Source: Ectocarpus siliculosus (taxonomy: Eukaryota; Sar; Phaeophyceae; Ectocarpales; Ectocarpaceae). Taken from it: a stretch of 26,995 bases of DNA. Within the stretch, counting starts at the first letter, position 1; every line of letters starts with the position of its first letter. Positions 1 through 9,173 of this stretch are shown here, piece after piece. The notes beneath the pieces are model-generated. The model was given only the letters and a program-made list of their open reading frames with translations. It was not told the DNA's origin and did no database searches. The position numbers were made by a program, and so were the translations under genes. Location of the stretch: the NCBI GenBank assembly GCA_000310025.1, contig FN649741.1, positions 7,378,733 to 7,405,727 on the forward strand, read 5' to 3'.

Positions 1-450
1 AGAGTAGTGCACAAGCGGGAAAAATGACCCGCTGAGTCTCCAAGCTTTGGTTGGGGGGGGGGGGGCGACCCTTGTATGCATTTTTGTAGATGAAAGAAAT
101 CGATTGATAGGGGTACAGGACATGGAGTATTCTGTCTAGTACATCTCTGTCCCTGCCCCCTCCCCCCCACCTCCCCTCGCTGTACTTACAGCAAGAGGTC
201 TCGGTATTGGTTGGGCGCAGCTCTGACATGCAAGATTAGGTCTCCTTTGTCTGCCTATTCCGTATGTGCCTTCATCGAAGCATTGTAGCAACCAAGATGT
301 GGGTGCGTCCAGTGATAACATTTTGACTTCCAAAACAAGTACCGTGTGCGACACAAAGAGAACGCGCTGATGATGGTGATGACATTTTGACCTACATGTA
401 TGGGTTTTTGCGACCACGGGCTCCCCATTTTTGTGGACTATAGAGCTAAT
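1..450. other. Unannotated left edge
   Basis: No gene is recognised here. A G homopolymer lies at about 53-66. A minus-strand open frame at 136-417 has no recognisable motif, no visible splice sites and a low-complexity end, so I treat it as chance. A small hairpin at 14-33 (6-bp stem) is the only other structure seen. Confidence 0.5.
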
Positions 451-474
451 GTGAGAAACAATAACAACAAAACA

Positions 475-815
475 TAGCTTGGGTCTCAGTCGATCAAAAG
501 TCTTTTTTTTCCGTCTGTGGAGTTTTCAGTAGCATAGCGGACCCCTTGCCCGACCGGGTCGAAAATGCCGATCTCAGCCCACACTGCGAACCTCCGAGAA
601 CTACCAGCAGTTCTGGGTAGCTGAGACGATTTCAAGACCTCTCACAGTCGTTTGAGCAGCTATCGTTTGCTGTGGGTCGATAACCAGTGCCTCCGTCGAC
701 AAGAAGATCTGCGTTACATCGTCACATCGGAACGACCAGATCGTCACTTCGGAACGACCAGATTGGTTCACTTGTCGTTGAGGGTCCTCTTTTTATAGAT
801 ACTTTTGTATAAGAG
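475..815. repeat. Repeat block R, copy 1 (full)
   Basis: A segment of about 340 bp, nearly identical to 1198-1516. It begins with AGCTTGGGTCTCAGTCGATC and ends near a T-rich TTTTATAGAT tract. Partial copies lie at 872-1075 and 1851-1955. High identity between the two full copies suggests recent duplication. No coding capacity was seen. It is probably part of a non-autonomous mobile element or a local duplication, class unknown. Confidence 0.85.
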
Positions 816-871
816 GCGGACCCCTTGCCCGTTTTATTGTTGTTGTTGATGTGCGGACGAGACAGAGGACT

Positions 872-1075
872 GCCGATCTCAGCCCACACTGCAAACCTCC
901 GAGAACTACCAGCAGTTCTGGGTAGCTGAGACGATTTCAAGACCTCTCACAGTCGTTTGAGCAGCTTATCTCTCGCTGTGGGGCGAAAACCAGTTTCGAC
1001 AAAAGGATCTCATTGGAACGACCAGATTATTATTAGTTCGGGGTCCTCCTTTTATAGAGTCGTCTTCTTTTTTTT
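872..1075. repeat. Repeat block R, copy 2 (partial)
   Basis: This carries the central and 3' part of block R, starting at GCCGATCTCAGCCCACACTG. It has small internal deletions compared with copies 1 and 3, for example the segment between the GGGCGAAAACCAG and GAACGACCAGATT motifs is shortened. It is preceded at about 829-868 by a short fragment of block Y (the TGTTGTTGATGTGCGGACGA motif), so the copy is part of a mosaic. Confidence 0.8.
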
Positions 1076-1116
1076 CGCATACGCGTACCACATTGAAAAT
1101 ACAGGTGACGCTATGA

Positions 1117-1177
1117 TTAATCCATTGCTAATCTGTCTCAGACTCTTTTCTATGATGGAGATCAGATGATGGAGATG
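1117..1177. repeat. Repeat block X, copy 1
   Basis: A segment of about 50-60 bp containing CTAATCTGTCTCAGACTC and TCTATGATGGAGAT. The same run occurs at 4817-4866. It directly precedes the second full copy of block R. Confidence 0.75.
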
Positions 1178-1197
1178 GTTTCGTAGTTCCCAAGCTC

Positions 1198-1516
1198 TAG
1201 CTTGGGTCTCAGTCGATCAAAAGTTTTTTTTTTCCGTCTGTGGAGTTTTCAGTAGCATAGCGGACCCCTTGCCCGACCGGGTCGAAAAGGCCGATCTCAG
1301 CCCACACTGCGAACCTCCGAGAACTACCAGCAGTTCTGGGTAGCTGAGACGATTTCAAGACCTCTCACAGTCGTTTGAGCATCTATCGCTTGCTGTGGGG
1401 CGATAACCAGTTTCTCCGTCGACAAGAAGATCTGCGTTACATCGTCACATCGGAACGACCAGATTGGTTGACTTGTCGTTGAGGGTCCTCTTTTTATAGA
1501 TCTTTTTGTATAAGAG
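1198..1516. repeat. Repeat block R, copy 3 (full)
   Basis: Second full copy of block R, near-identical to 475-815 over its length with a few substitutions and a T-run length difference. It is followed by two short imperfect repeats of the GAGTCGTCTTC...TTTTTCGCCGCCCGC motif at about 1515-1605. Confidence 0.85.
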
Positions 1517-1699
1517 TCGTCTTCATTTTTTTCGCCGCCCGCGCCAACCCTTCGTTTTACAGATCTTTTTATATAGAGTCGTCTTCTTTTTTTCGCCGCC
1601 CGCCCCAAGCCTTGCTTGCTTCTCTCGTGTCCCGCGCCAAGCCTTGCTTGCTGGCTACGCTTCTCTCGAGATGCTGACCGACCTCAGCACACAGCTGGA

Positions 1700-1850
1700 C
1701 ATTCTGTGTACATACAGCAGGAGCTGCTTTTGTTCTGTTGTTGCAACTTTCTGCATGGATGGCTCTTTTGTGGTGCGAAAATTAGCATTTATTGTTGTTG
1801 TTGATGTGCGGACGAGAGGACGAGAGTGGTAGGCAAAAGCAGTACGTACC
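1700..1850. repeat. Repeat block Y, copy 1
   Basis: Related to 5026-5186. Shared stretches include CAGCAGGAGCTGCTTTT, GGATGGCTCTTGTTGTG-like sequence, GCGGACGAGAGGACGAGAGT and GGTAGGCAAAAGCAGTACGT. It is followed directly by a partial R copy. No coding function is evident. Confidence 0.8.
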
Positions 1851-1955
1851 TGCAAATCTCCGGCAACTACCAGCAGTTCTGGGTAGCTGAGACGATTTCA
1901 AGACCTCTCACAGTCGTTTGAGCAGCTATCGCTCGCTGTGGGGCGATAACCAGTG
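1851..1955. repeat. Repeat block R, copy 4 (partial)
   Basis: About 100 bp of the central part of block R (ACTACCAGCAGTTCTGGGTA through GGGGCGATAACCAGT), joined on the left to block Y and on the right to block Z. The sharp junctions indicate repeated insertion or recombination among these elements. Confidence 0.75.
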
Positions 1956-1960
1956 ATTTT

Positions 1961-3055
1961 GTGATTTTCTTCCTTAGTCTATAGTGACCGTTGTACACAT
2001 GCGGTGGCTGCTGTTATGCTCGGAAGATGCTGCAAAGGTCATAAGGTTATCGTCTCTGTCGCTTGGGCTGCACGCCGTGCTCGCGTAGGAGATGCGCATT
2101 CCTCATTTTTTCTCTGTGCCGATATCCATGAAGAAAAGCAACGGCAGCACGGTTGAAGATACAGACAACAGACGGTCCGCCATACCCTTTTTTTTTTCTT
2201 CTCTTACATGCATGGATGGATGGGTGGTAAAGCATCGCAAGCGTGTTGCTGCCTTACTTACCTTTAGTGTGCTGCGTAGTCGTAATTTGAGCGATAAGGG
2301 GTAGATGGCAGGACAACAATCTTATTTGCGTAGTGAGGTTTGACAACTGGTCGTTCGTGGAACGGTGCGCGTCTATCGCGACGGCAAGCGTATTGAGAAA
2401 ATAGTTCGTCCGTGGTGCTTCTCGTCATCATTTTCTATTTCGTTGTCACTTCATACTTCATACCACAAGTGATGAAAGAGAGTCTCCACAGTTAGTTCGG
2501 AAACGGCGACTATATTTGGTTTGTTGCGTTTGTTGTTGCTGAGCACACATCGGATGTCGTCGTTCGTTACAGCCTGCGGTGGGCCACAGGGACGAGAGTG
2601 AGTGTCTTCGGTTAGGGTCTCGAGAGTTAATTAATGCCTTCTCTACGCTTTCTTCTGTTGATCTACGTAGTAGTAGCACCTGTCTCTTCTCGCCTATTAT
2701 CGCCGTTGGGGTCCCAACAACATCGAACGTCAACCGCAATCGTTTTTCTTCTTGCTGAGTAAGAGGCTATTTGTGTAGTACGTACCCGGCTGCTGTATGT
2801 GAGGCGATGGGCGCTGCCTCTTTACTTGAAGCAACGGGGGCATGGCCCCTATAATGTTTGCTGCATGCTGTGCTATGTGACAGCTTCCAGCGGTTCAGAG
2901 CGGCGACGGTGGTTTTCGTATGCTCTCTTTTGCCACCTCCCTGAAGCCTGTCGCGTCTGGCTCACTTGTCTTTGTCGTCCCTTCTTCTTTTTCTTTTTTT
3001 TCTTAACATAGTCTATATTTTATTTTTCCGCTTGCTTTTTGGGGTCCGCCGGTCA
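1961..3055. repeat. Repeat block Z, copy 1 (about 1.1 kb)
   Basis: A diverged direct repeat of 3590-4702. Conserved landmarks in order are GTGATTTTCTTCC, AAGGTTATCGTCTCTGT, ACAGACGGTCCGCC, CTGCGTAGTCGTAATTTGAG, AGCGTATTGAGA-like sequence, GGGTCCCAACAACATCGAAC and CTGAAGCCTGTCGCGTCTG. Many indels and T-run differences separate the copies, and no frame stays open across both. I read it as a decayed mobile element of unknown class. Confidence 0.8.
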
Positions 3056-3589
3056 TCCGCCCACCACCCATTAGTTCAGTTTTAAATGTTGTTGTTGTTG
3101 TTGTTGTTGTTGTTGTCTTCGCATTAAAAACCGTTCAGATCTCTCTCTACCCAGTACCTTCATATGTGCGTACTGATCCAACACTTGACGCGGTCGATTC
3201 CCGTGGTCACAGGCTAACTTACCCTAAAGAGGTACGCTAAAACAAACTGGCCCCGAAAGGTCCGCAAGTCAATAAAAATCAACGACAGATATTCTTTGGA
3301 ACGGGGTGTTTACTTGCCATCTCTATGCAAGTTTCACAATTAATTTTGAAGCTTTTCTGAAGCTAGTTGAAACAGTAGTGTCATCGTTCGATATCCGTTC
3401 GGTGAGGAATCAATCGCAAATCATGACCCGTCCCCGAGTTGTAGCAGCTTCCGCCTCCTGGGGCCGGCAAGAGTCGGCCTTCACTGCTGTACCTTGTCTG
3501 TTTCGCCATGGGAATGGCCGGTTCAAAGCGAAAGAGGGTCCTGCGTGCTGCGCGCCACCACCTTTTTTTTTTTGCGTTTGTTTGTTGTT
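3056..3589. other. Spacer with GTT microsatellite
   Basis: This separates the two Z copies. A (GTT)n tract of nearly ten units lies at 3088-3116. The rest shows no gene or recognised repeat. The open frames at 3306-3593 lack motifs and continue into the repeat. Confidence 0.5.
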
Positions 3590-4702
3590 GTGATTTTCTT
3601 CCTGAGTGACCGTTGTTGTACACAACATGCGGCTGCTGCTGTACACATACTTGCGGTTGCTGCAGTATATGCTCGGAATGTGCTGAAAAGAAAGGTCGTA
3701 AGGTTATCGTCTCTGTTTTTTTGGGCTGCACGCGTTGCTCGCGTAGGCGATGCGCGTCTCCTACTTTTTTCCAGTGTCGTTGTCGGCAGCACAGTCAGTT
3801 GAAGAGACAAACAACAACAGACGGTCCGCCTTGTTTTGTTTTGCTGCATGCATGGTTGGTATGCATCGGCACGCGTGTTGCTTCCTTGCCTTGAGTCTGC
3901 TGCGTAGTCGTAATTTGAGCGATAGGTAAGCTAGATGGCAGCACAATCTTAGATACTACGTAGTGAGGTATGATAACCAACAGCTCGTTCGTGCAGCGGT
4001 GCGCATCTATGGCGGACGGCAAGCGTATTGCGATAATAGTTCGTCCGTGGTGCTATGTAGTCGTGCTCTTTTTAGTTCTCACTTCCTACAACAAGATAGT
4101 AGTCCACAGCTCGCACACGGCGACTGACTATATTTGTTTGTTGTTGTGCTTGTTTGCTGTTGCTGAGCCGACATCGGATATCGCCGTTCGATACACAACG
4201 TGACATCATGTCTGACAGCCTGCGGCGGGCCAGAGGGACGAGAGTGAGTGTCTTCTCGACAGAGTCAATGCCTTCTCTTCTCGAGAGAGTCAATGCCTTC
4301 TCTTCTCGAGAGAGTCAATGCCTTGTCTTCTCTCCGCTCTCGTATTTTTGTCTACCTCTCTTTCTCTCTCTCTCGCCTTTCGCCGGTAGGGTCCCAACAA
4401 CATCGAACGTCAACCAACCGCAGTCGTTTCGCTTTTTGCTGAGTAAGAGGCTACCCGTGCATCCGGCTGCTGCATGTGAAGCGATGGGCGTTATGCCAAG
4501 CAATGGACTTGGGCCCTACCTAATATTTGCTCCATATGTAGTGCTATGTGAGAGTTTCCAGCGGTCCGGAGCGAGCGGCGACGGTGCTTTTCTTCTATGC
4601 GCTCTTTTGCCTCCTCCCTGAAGCCTGTCGCGTCTGACTCGTTTGTTCTCGCTTCTTTCTTTCTTTTGTTTTTCATGCTTTTGTATTTTGGGGTCCCCCG
4701 GT
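3590..4702. repeat. Repeat block Z, copy 2 (about 1.1 kb)
   Basis: Second copy of block Z (compare 1961-3055), with the same landmark order. It contains a private 25-bp tandem repeat, three units at 4261-4333. Unlike copy 1, it is followed by blocks X and Y rather than preceded by them. Confidence 0.8.
4261..4333. repeat. 25-bp tandem repeat, three units
   Basis: Units at 4261-4285, 4286-4310 and 4311-4333 share AGAGTCAATGCCTTCTCTTC. The first two are identical and the third is slightly diverged. It lies inside Z copy 2 and is absent from Z copy 1, so it expanded after the copies separated. Confidence 0.9.
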
Positions 4703-4816
4703 TCCTGTGTGCTCATCGGGCATCTTCTTGGTGTCTACCTTGATTGTTACCCGCTGCAAAAATCGAAAGCTTCAGACAGGCAACGCGACGATACTCGTCG
4801 AGATGCCATACACAAT

Positions 4817-5186
4817 GAATTCATTGCTAATCTGTCTCAGACTCTTTTCTATGATGGAGATGGATTCGTTGTGTCATATTAAGAAGAATAAACATAAAAA
4901 AACATCCTCGGTCGTTACTCTATCGATACCTCACACCCACCCCTACTCACGCCGACGCAGACACAGACAGGCAGACTCAGCTCTTTCGCCTGTGCTGTAT
5001 CTGTTGTTCGTGCGTGCTGAAAAATGGTACATACAGCAGCAGCTTACCGCAGCAGGAGCTGCTTTTTGCTTGTTTGTACAGCTTTTCCTGCAGGGATGGC
5101 TCTTGTTGTGCGGCAAGTTGCATTGTTTGTTGTTGATGCGGACGAGAGGACGAGAGTGAGTGGTAGGCAAAAGCAGTACGTACCGT
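4817..5186. repeat. Repeat blocks X copy 2 and Y copy 2
   Basis: Block X copy 2 is at 4817-4866 and block Y copy 2 at about 5026-5186, in the same relative order as in the left half (X at 1117, Y at 1700). The X-Y order is kept on both sides, while Z sits after Y on the left and before X on the right. This is what a partly deleted tandem array would give. Confidence 0.75.
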
Positions 5187-5884
5187 GTTAAAGGGACAGA
5201 CAGAGTGCCTACCGTGTGTATGTAGACGTTGCATTTCGTGATTCCCGAGGATCGGATGTATGTGTTGTTTTTTTATTGCGTACCCGCGTCCATCACGACC
5301 ATTATTGCGTAGTGTGTCGGCTAATTAAGGTCCTTCCCGTTCGTGGTGTCAGCACACGCGCAACACGCGACTAAAATAAAAATATAAAGCTTGGGACTAG
5401 CAACGCCGACGATATTCGTCGGCTTGCTTTCAACAATGAGAAACAATAACAACAAAACAAATTAATGAAGATACCACCGGGTGTAGTACTGCTGTTGTTG
5501 GAGGGGGGGGTTGCCTTGTGCTTCATTCGTTATACATCGGTCCGTCATAGCTGCTATAAGGCAGGTAATCTTGTATTCAAGGGACAAGTGTGCAACCGCA
5601 ACGAGCCATGAACCACTACCAAACAGTTTCCCTTGAGGGGCACCACTACCACGCAGGGCGAATTTCGCAGCTACATACCAGCAGCTTTGTAGCTGTGCGT
5701 ACCACCACGATCTTCAAAGCGGCGAAATCAAAAGCGACCGGTTACGCCGCTACACCTAGACAATAGGCCAAGCTGGCGAGCTGGTGCGAGCTGTGTGAGC
5801 TGAAAAGGTGTAAAACTACAGGACGGCGCTTCGCATGGTTATCCGATACTCCTGGTGACTGCTTCTTTGGACTCGAGAGGACCG
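5187..5884. other. Repeat edge and upstream region of the ECH1-like gene
   Basis: The 22-bp motif at 453-474 recurs exactly at 5438-5459. A perfect 8-bp-stem, 3-nt-loop hairpin sits at 5405-5423, with a related hairpin at 4786-4800. A second hairpin (8-bp stem at 5668-5675 and 5688-5695) lies about 190 bp upstream of the ECH1 start. No core promoter motif can be assigned with confidence. Confidence 0.5.
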
Positions 5885-8800
5885 ATGTCGCTTCTGCATG
5901 TGCTGCATCGAATTCCCAAGCGTCTTCCGCCTGCACCAATTCTCCGTACACACAAGAGAGCTCTCGCTGAAGGGACGCCTCCTGTGTTGAACTACGACCA
6001 TTTCCGGACACTTGCCATTACGGAGCCAGCGACCGCCGTCATGCAGGCAAGTCATGCAGGCAAGTCACGCAGGCAAGCCATACAAGTGCCTTGGAGTTGG
6101 TGTTCACGTGTATCCCGCGATTTGGGCGCTTTCGCCTGCTGAAGAATCACAACAGCTCTCTCACCCGACCCCCGCGTTGTAACTTGCAACCCTCCGCACG
6201 CACCCTACGAGTAACCTACACATTTCCTTCAGTCCAAGACCCACTTGTTGGTGGCAGGTGGAGATCAATCGTCCCGACAAGGCGAATGCAATGAACGCAT
6301 CGTTCTTCGCGGAGCTGAGAGAGTGCTTTGACAGCTTGGCCATGGATCCAGCTTGTCTTGCCGTCGTCCTCTGCGGATCAGGTGCGGTGCAATCTCGTTC
6401 GGGTACAGCAGCAGTGGGGGTCATCTGAGACGGAAAGCCGAAGAAATGTTTCTCTATCGACTGCCCCACGTGATATAGAGGCACGTTATTGAGTCCGAAT
6501 AGACATCCATTTGGCTGACAAACGGAGCGTGCAGCGGTAGAAGTTTGATGTTTCGAGCGTTCCAATGGCAGGGGAGCGCTTTGCAACTTCAACATCAACT
6601 CGTGTTTTGACTGATTTTGTTCGTTGTTTTTTCGATGAAACACTGCAGACTCACTTGTGCCCTTACATAAAATGTTAAGGACTAGCAAATGACTCCATAG
6701 TGCTGTAAGTCCTCGGCTGTTCGCTGAAATGTCTAGCAACTCACGACCTCCTCGTTTTTTTGAAAATACATATAGAAGCACACACAGAAGAAATACGAAA
6801 TATACTACCCGTTCGCGATATAGTCTAAATAACCACAGTCGAAAGGGAGGTGTTCAAGTCCTTTCGGTGAGTGGAGGGGACCAGCTACGACGCGCTCTCT
6901 TCCGCAACAATGGTAGTGCTGAAGATTCCGCAAGGCTGCAGGCCTGAAAGCGTTTCAAAACCATAGCGTGTGCGTTCGTCGTTTTCGGTGACCCACCTCT
7001 CAGGGAAGGTGTTTTCTTCTGGTCTGGATCTTGAGGAACACGCCCAGACGTTCATGGAAATGACCACCCCGGCGCCAGCCGGTGACGTCACCAGAGACCC
7101 GGCGCGGAAGTCTGTCCAGATCGCACGATTCGTCAGCGGAATGCAGGACAGCTTGGCGTCTCTCGACCGGTACACACATGATGCCGTTTTTTTGTCGAGG
7201 AAACATTTGCGTTTCCTAAGCCAGGCCAACCCGAACCTGATTCATTCGTTGGGATAATACTACATTGAAAGGTGCTGACGCTGCGGAAAATCACATCATT
7301 CTGTTTTTATTATGTTAAGTAGGAAGGCAACGATCACTTGGGAAGGAAGGGCACAATTCCACCCTAAACCTTGTAACGGCAGTTTGATTGTCCTCTTCTT
7401 AATCTGTGTCAGATGCCCAAAACCGGTTATCTGCGCGGTACACTCGGCTTGCATCGGAGGAGGTGTCGACCTTGTGTGCGCGACTGACATTCGCTTGGCT
7501 TCGTCAGACGCCTGGTTTTCCATCAAAGAGGTGAGGTTTTGAGAGTAGAACACCAACGTACACAGCAGTTACCCACAAGACGCGCGAAGACGGAGCCAGG
7601 TAGATCTTGTGCCGCCTGTTGAACTTAACTTGTAGAGTTGGGACCCGATAATCACAAACCGAAGGTGCAACCTTCGCCGCACGATACTGAGCGTCGTAGC
7701 TCTACGCACTACCAACCCGCCACCTGTGCAGCGCGCGACAGTTGTAGCGCTCACCCGCCGTGCTCGTCTTTTTTTACCGTCCAATGGACGCCGCAATGGG
7801 CCGTTGTGCGTCGCATTATCTCACGAGTACATGCTCCCCGGGGGAGAGATACACATCGGCTGATTGGTTTGAATATCCCAATGGCCTTGTGCTGTAGAAT
7901 TTTCGGCGGGATGCTGCTTGCGTGTTAGGTGACGTCCTCCCACGTCGTTATTTTTCTATTTTCAATGCAATGCTGGGCGTCTTGAGCGAGCCTACATTCC
8001 AATCGCAAGCTGTTCAACCCTGCTCTTGACCATATTTCGGCGCCGCCAGGTTGATATTGGACTCTGCGCCGACCTCGGCACGCTGCAAAGACTGCCGAAG
8101 CTCATCGGAAGCGAGTCCTTGGCGAGGGAGCTGGTCTTCACGGCGAGAAAGTAAGTAGGCCAGGCCAACACTGGAAGAAATCGTTTGCCAGCTGTACTGC
8201 CTTCAACAAGCGACGATGAATCACGGTTGGCAGACAGGATGTCATGTGTGGTTCTGGCGTCAAGCCTTCTCCCCCTTCTGCTCGCCATCTACCTGGGCTC
8301 AAGATTTTCTTGCAAATATATATGTGTATGCCCCATCAAACGTTGCACCCCATTCCTGACATGCACAATGTACCAGCTATGAATTCGCCTCTGCACCCTT
8401 GGCGCGGCAGGTTTCCGGCCACAGAAGCTTTACAGGCGGGGTTTCTCAGCGCGGTTCATGATGACAAGTAAGTGGGCAGCACATGCGAATAGCATGGTCG
8501 CGTGGTGCATTCCAAGCAAGAGCAGTGGAGAGAGCAGGCACTGTGCTGGCCGAAATAATTGTAAAACCGCCGCCGTGGTATATGTTGTCGGACGCTCGTT
8601 CCACAGGCAAGCGCTAATGGAGCACGCTGTAGAGCTAGGCTCCCACATTGCTGCCCGCAGTCCCGTGGCCATGCAGGGCAGCAAGATCAACCTCAACTAC
8701 GCCCGAGACCACACCGTTGCTCAGGCGCTGCAGCACCAGGTACTGCAGTGACATCATTCTTCGTGTTGCTTGTACCCCGCGTAAGAAGTTGGGATTTGTG

Positions 8801-9173
8801 TCCGTGCTTGCCTATCTTGTACTTTCTTCTCTTCGATGCTCCATTTTGTCCTGTATTTATTTTCTTTCGTTAGTGCCTCCCCTTGCCCTCCGTGCCCGCT
8901 CTCTTCGCTCCTCTGCCTCTGTTTCACTTCTCTCGGCCTACGTCGTTCTATCCTGTCTCTCTCACACGTTTTTTTGTCCTTGTTGCGTTGCATCTCCTCC
9001 CAATCTCTCTGTTTTCATCTCACGTGCCACCCATGAACAATGACGACCGCCGCCATGTCTAAATATTGGTCAAGGCGCTCTGGAGCTCTGTGATGCTTCA
9101 GACCGGCGATATCCCTGCAGCTATCGCGTCAGCTCAGAAGCGCAAGCCCCCGCCTCCTTTCCCACCGCTGTAA
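5885..9173 (+). CDS. ECH1: Delta(3,5)-delta(2,4)-dienoyl-CoA isomerase (ECH1-like), 8 exons
   Basis: This crotonase-family enzyme shifts double bonds in 3,5-dienoyl-CoA during beta-oxidation of unsaturated fatty acids. My exons are 5885-6046, 6258-6381, 7004-7169, 7413-7530, 8050-8150, 8411-8467, 8607-8739 and 9075-9173. All phases agree, giving 319 aa, close to the family's roughly 330. Visible motifs are INRPDKANAMN (57-67), GKVFSSGLDL (96-105), CIGGGVDL (164-171), SIKE (187-190), ADLGTLQRLPKLIG (197-210) and NYARDHTVA (273-281). The family's catalytic acids align as D170, E190 and D198, with the same spacing as in rat ECH1. HS replaces the usual HG before the GGG loop. The first in-frame ATG gives a basic, Arg-rich N-terminus compatible with mitochondrial import. 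The C-terminus ends PPPPFPPL, not a standard peroxisomal tail. Intron 1 appears to be GC-AG; the others are GT-AG. Confidence 0.93.
6038..6076 (+). repeat. 13-bp tandem repeat at the 5' splice site of ECH1 intron 1
   Basis: Three units (6038-6050, 6051-6063 and 6064-6076) of GTCATGCAGGCAA, the third with one change, straddle the end of exon 1 at 6046. Each unit presents a CAG/GCAAG donor-like sequence. Only the first keeps the reading frame into exon 2. Confidence 0.85.
6777..6892. repeat. Dispersed repeat in ECH1 intron 2 (copy 1)
   Basis: About 110 bp similar to 13444-13537. Shared landmarks in order are ACACACAGAA, ACTACCC-TTCG-GATAT, AGTCGAA-GG, AGTC-TTTC and GTGAGTGGAGGG. It lies within an intron and has no coding potential. 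Confidence 0.65.

Noticed and set aside
136-417. 93-codon minus-strand open frame
   Set aside because: No motif, no splice signals, a Gly-rich low-complexity end, and it lies next to repeat-rich DNA. Judged to be chance.
3494-3849. Overlapping open frames around the Z block start
   Set aside because: Frames on both strands reflect T-runs and repeated sequence. They are not kept in the other Z copy.
450-5460. LTR retrotransposon or provirus
   Set aside because: No reverse transcriptase, integrase or capsid frame is present, the repeats are internally scrambled, and no primer-binding site or LTR TG...CA ends could be supported.
6161-6781. 206-codon minus-strand open frame
   Set aside because: It overlaps exon 2 of the ECH1-like gene on the opposite strand and contains no recognisable domain. 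The plus-strand exons have family motifs and matching phases.
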